DNA of 6,769 bases from JBOGHU01 sp050742255 (GTDB taxonomy: Bacteria > Actinomycetota > Acidimicrobiia > Acidimicrobiales > CADCSY01): assembly GCA_050742255.1 (NCBI GenBank), contig JBOGHU010000005.1:1-6769 (forward strand), in the 5' to 3' direction. Under the pieces are notes generated by a model. It ran no database searches, was not told the DNA's origin, and saw nothing but the letters and a program-made list of their open reading frames with translations. Positions 5,289 through 6,769 of the stretch are shown piece by piece (positions within the stretch are counted from its first letter, which is position 1; every line of letters begins with the position of its first letter). A program made the position numbers and the translations under genes.

Positions 5289-6248
5289 GTGCGGTACCGC
5301 AAGCTCGGTCGGGCCGGGGTCCGGGTCTCGGCGGTGGGGCTGGGGTCGTGGCTCACCTACGGCAGGTCGGTGGAGGAGGACGCGGCCGCGGCGTGCATCC
5401 ACCGGGCCCTGGACCTCGGCGTGACCTTCTTCGACACGGCCAACGTGTACGCCGGGGGCCGGGCCGAGGAGGTGGTGGGCAAGGCCCTGAGCGGTGTCCG
5501 CCGGGACCGCTACGTGCTGGGCACCAAGGTGTACTTCCCCGTGGGGCAGGGGCCCAACGACTCGGGTCTGTCCCGCAAGCACGTCTTCGAGCAGCTCCAC
5601 CACTCCCTGCGCCGGCTGGGGGCGGACTACGTCGACCTGTACCAGTGCCACCGCTACGACGAGGAGACCCCACTGGAGGAGACCTGTCGGGCGATGGACG
5701 ACCTCATCACCCAGGGCAACGTGCTGTACTGGGGGACGTCGGAGTGGAGCGCCGACCAGATCGCCCACGCCGTCAGCCTGTGCCGGGCGGCGGGCTGGTC
5801 CCCCCCAGCCAGCAACCAGCCCCAGTACAGCGCCCTCCAGCGGCGCATCGAGGCGCGGGTGCTGCCCACCTCGGTGGAGCTGGGGCTGGGGACGTTGGCG
5901 TGGTCGCCCCTGGCCATGGGGGTGCTGACCGGCAAGTACACCGGGCCTGGGGACGTCCCCCCCGACAGCCGGGCCGCGGGCCGGGGCCGGCAGTTCATGG
6001 AGGCGTGGCTCACCGCCGAGACCCTGGCCGCGGTGCAGCGGCTGGTCCCGGTGGCGGAGGAGGCGGGGTGCTCACTGGCCCAGCTCGCCCTGGCCTGGTG
6101 CCTGCGCCACCCCGGGGTGTCGAGCGTGATCGTGGGCGCCACCAAGCTGGCGCACGTGGAGGACAACGTGGTCGCCGCCGACCTCGACCTCGACGATGCC
6201 GTCCTCGACCGGGTGAACGAGATCCTCGACCCGGTCGCCGCCACCTGA
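5289..6248 (+). CDS. Aldo/keto reductase, Kv-beta-like (AKR6 type)
   Basis: The 319-residue product is a full-length aldo/keto reductase, an NADPH-dependent (beta/alpha)8-barrel enzyme of the cytoplasm that reduces aldehydes or ketones; the natural substrate cannot be told from sequence. The catalytic tetrad is complete: D49, Y54, K80 and H121. The start (YRKLGRAGVRVSAVGLGSW), FFDTANVYAGG (47-57), GLSRKHVFEQLHHSLRRL (93-110), YWGTSEWS (147-154), WSPLAMGVLTGKY (205-217) and VIVGATKLAHVEDN (280-293, cofactor binding) are the family landmarks. The SRKH helix, the WGTSEWS segment and AWCLRHPGVSSVIVGA resemble the Kv channel beta-subunit/AKR6 and YghZ-like group in particular. The GTG start has a strong ribosome binding site 5 nt upstream. 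The gene stands alone on the plus strand, divergent from DoxX and facing a minus-strand region. Confidence 0.94.
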   Translation: MRYRKLGRAGVRVSAVGLGSWLTYGRSVEEDAAAACIHRALDLGVTFFDTANVYAGGRAEEVVGKALSGVRRDRYVLGTKVYFPVGQGPNDSGLSRKHVFEQLHHSLRRLGADYVDLYQCHRYDEETPLEETCRAMDDLITQGNVLYWGTSEWSADQIAHAVSLCRAAGWSPPASNQPQYSALQRRIEARVLPTSVELGLGTLAWSPLAMGVLTGKYTGPGDVPPDSRAAGRGRQFMEAWLTAETLAAVQRLVPVAEEAGCSLAQLALAWCLRHPGVSSVIVGATKLAHVEDNVVAADLDLDDAVLDRVNEILDPVAAT

Positions 6249-6258
6249 ACCCCACGCA

Positions 6259-6275
6259 GGCGGCCCTAGTCCGCC
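6259..6275. terminator. Possible hairpin after the aldo/keto reductase
   Basis: GGCGG (6259-6263) and CCGCC (6271-6275) form a 5-bp stem with a 7-nt loop, starting 11 nt after the reductase stop. No T-run follows. The loop contains the stop codon of the minus-strand coding remnant, so it could serve both directions. Confidence 0.25.
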
Positions 6276-6558
6276 ACCGCCCCGTCCACCTCGGTCTCGA
6301 CCCCGTCCCCCCGAGGAGGAGCGGTGGCCGACCACGGGACGGTGTCGTCGAGCGGTTCGGTACAGGCCCAGGCCGTGGCGGGCTTCGGTGCGGCGCCCTG
6401 GCGTGGCTCTGCCGATCGACGACCTGGTCGTCCTCCTCGTACCACCCGGGCGAGCTCCGCCCGCGGCTGTCGACCACCGCCTCCCCGGCAAAGAACGGCC
6501 GCACCCTGTACCCGGTGCCGAGGGCGACGGCGACGGCGTGCCACCGGCGAGGGGTCAG
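6266..6558 (-). pseudogene. Small minus-strand coding region with a mid-gene frame change
   Basis: Reading leftward, the frame that passes through GTG 6504-6502 has almost all G/C third positions and reads ALGTGYRVRPFFAGEAVVD, then GRSSPGWYEEDDQVVDRQ. Near 6385-6410 the bias moves to another frame, reading KPATAWACTEPLDDTVPWSA and ending GDGVETEVDGAVAD at a TAG (6268-6266). Joining them needs a single -1 shift, as if one base were lost. The start is unclear: GTG at 6504 has no good ribosome binding site, and the frame is open back to a CTG overlapping the upstream permease's TGA (6557-6555). A continuous ORF from GTG 6544 exists in the second frame, but its first half is Arg/Gly-rich with poor third-position bias. 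No family is recognised. It could be a decayed gene, a sequencing indel, or less likely a programmed frameshift. Confidence 0.4.
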
Positions 6559-6769
6559 CGGCGGCGGCCCTGGGGGTCGAGGACGTCACGGAGCCCGTCG
6601 CCGGCCAGGTTGAACGCCAGCACCACCACGGTGATGGCGATGCCGGGGTAGGCCAGGAGCTGTGGCGCCCGGTCGAGGAAGCTCTTGGCCTCGGCCAGCA
6701 TGGCGCCCCACTCGGGGGTGGGCGGCTGGGCGCCGAAGCCGAGGAAGGAGAGCCCTGACACGGCCAGCA
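6555..6769 (-). CDS. ABC transporter permease, OppC/DppC type, C-terminal part
   Basis: The last 70 residues are visible; the 5' part lies beyond the right edge. The sequence LAVSGLSFLGFGAQPPTPEW followed by GAMLAEAK, then a final membrane helix (YPGIAITVVVLAFNLAGDG) and the ending GLRDVLDPQGRRR, is characteristic of the second permease of dipeptide/oligopeptide/nickel importers (DppC, OppC, NikC). This subunit forms half of the inner-membrane channel with a DppB-type partner, energised by DppD/DppF-type ATPases and fed by a binding protein. The substrate cannot be predicted from this end. No ATPase gene follows downstream, so the rest of the operon must lie upstream, outside the window, or elsewhere. 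Confidence 0.93.
   Translation of the reverse strand, partial: LAVSGLSFLGFGAQPPTPEWGAMLAEAKSFLDRAPQLLAYPGIAITVVVLAFNLAGDGLRDVLDPQGRRR

Noticed and set aside
3347..5356. 669-codon minus-strand open frame
   Set aside because: It is a shadow of the 443-residue gene and of DoxX; composition is non-protein-like.
4667..6613. 648-codon plus-strand open frame
   Set aside because: It crosses antisense DoxX and out-of-frame aldo/keto reductase sequence; both real genes explain the openness.

Overview
The window is very GC-rich throughout, its genes use G/C-ending codons, and it carries a DUF222/13E12-type HNH protein. This points to a high-GC actinobacterium; the exact lineage (Acidimicrobiia-like would fit) cannot be fixed from the sequence alone. 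No tRNA, rRNA, CRISPR array or insertion sequence was seen. It looks like an ordinary chromosomal stretch of mostly single-gene units, with two degraded or frame-shifted small coding regions between them.

Left edge (1-1037): positions 112 to 1 on the minus strand hold the first 37 codons of a gene that leaves the window. Its N-terminus resembles the N-arm of family 2 encapsulin shell proteins, the most notable item here. Right of its start is an AT-richer intergenic patch, a nested palindrome at 362-391, and a coding-like but frame-broken remnant (about 528-987).

Centre (1038-4621): a complete DUF222/HNH endonuclease-like gene, apparently transcribed without a leader. A hairpin follows its stop. 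Then come a secreted lipoprotein with a complete type 1 copper site (H115, C150, H153, M158), a short Arg-rich ORF, and a 443-residue protein of unknown function. The last two overlap by ATGA and are probably translationally coupled. The 443-residue protein has winged-helix-like segments and several WW pairs.

Right part (4622-6769): a DoxX-family membrane protein on the minus strand and an aldo/keto reductase of the Kv-beta-like (AKR6) type on the plus strand diverge from a 140-bp intergenic region with a dyad and a direct repeat. After the reductase there is a minus-strand small coding region that changes frame midway. The right edge holds the C-terminal 70 residues of an OppC/DppC-type ABC permease whose 5' part lies outside the window.

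No multi-gene pathway is visible. Redox is a loose theme (cupredoxin, DoxX, aldo/keto reductase), but different strands and separate promoters argue against one operon. The encapsulin and its possible cargo, to the left of this window, offer the best chance of an interesting system.
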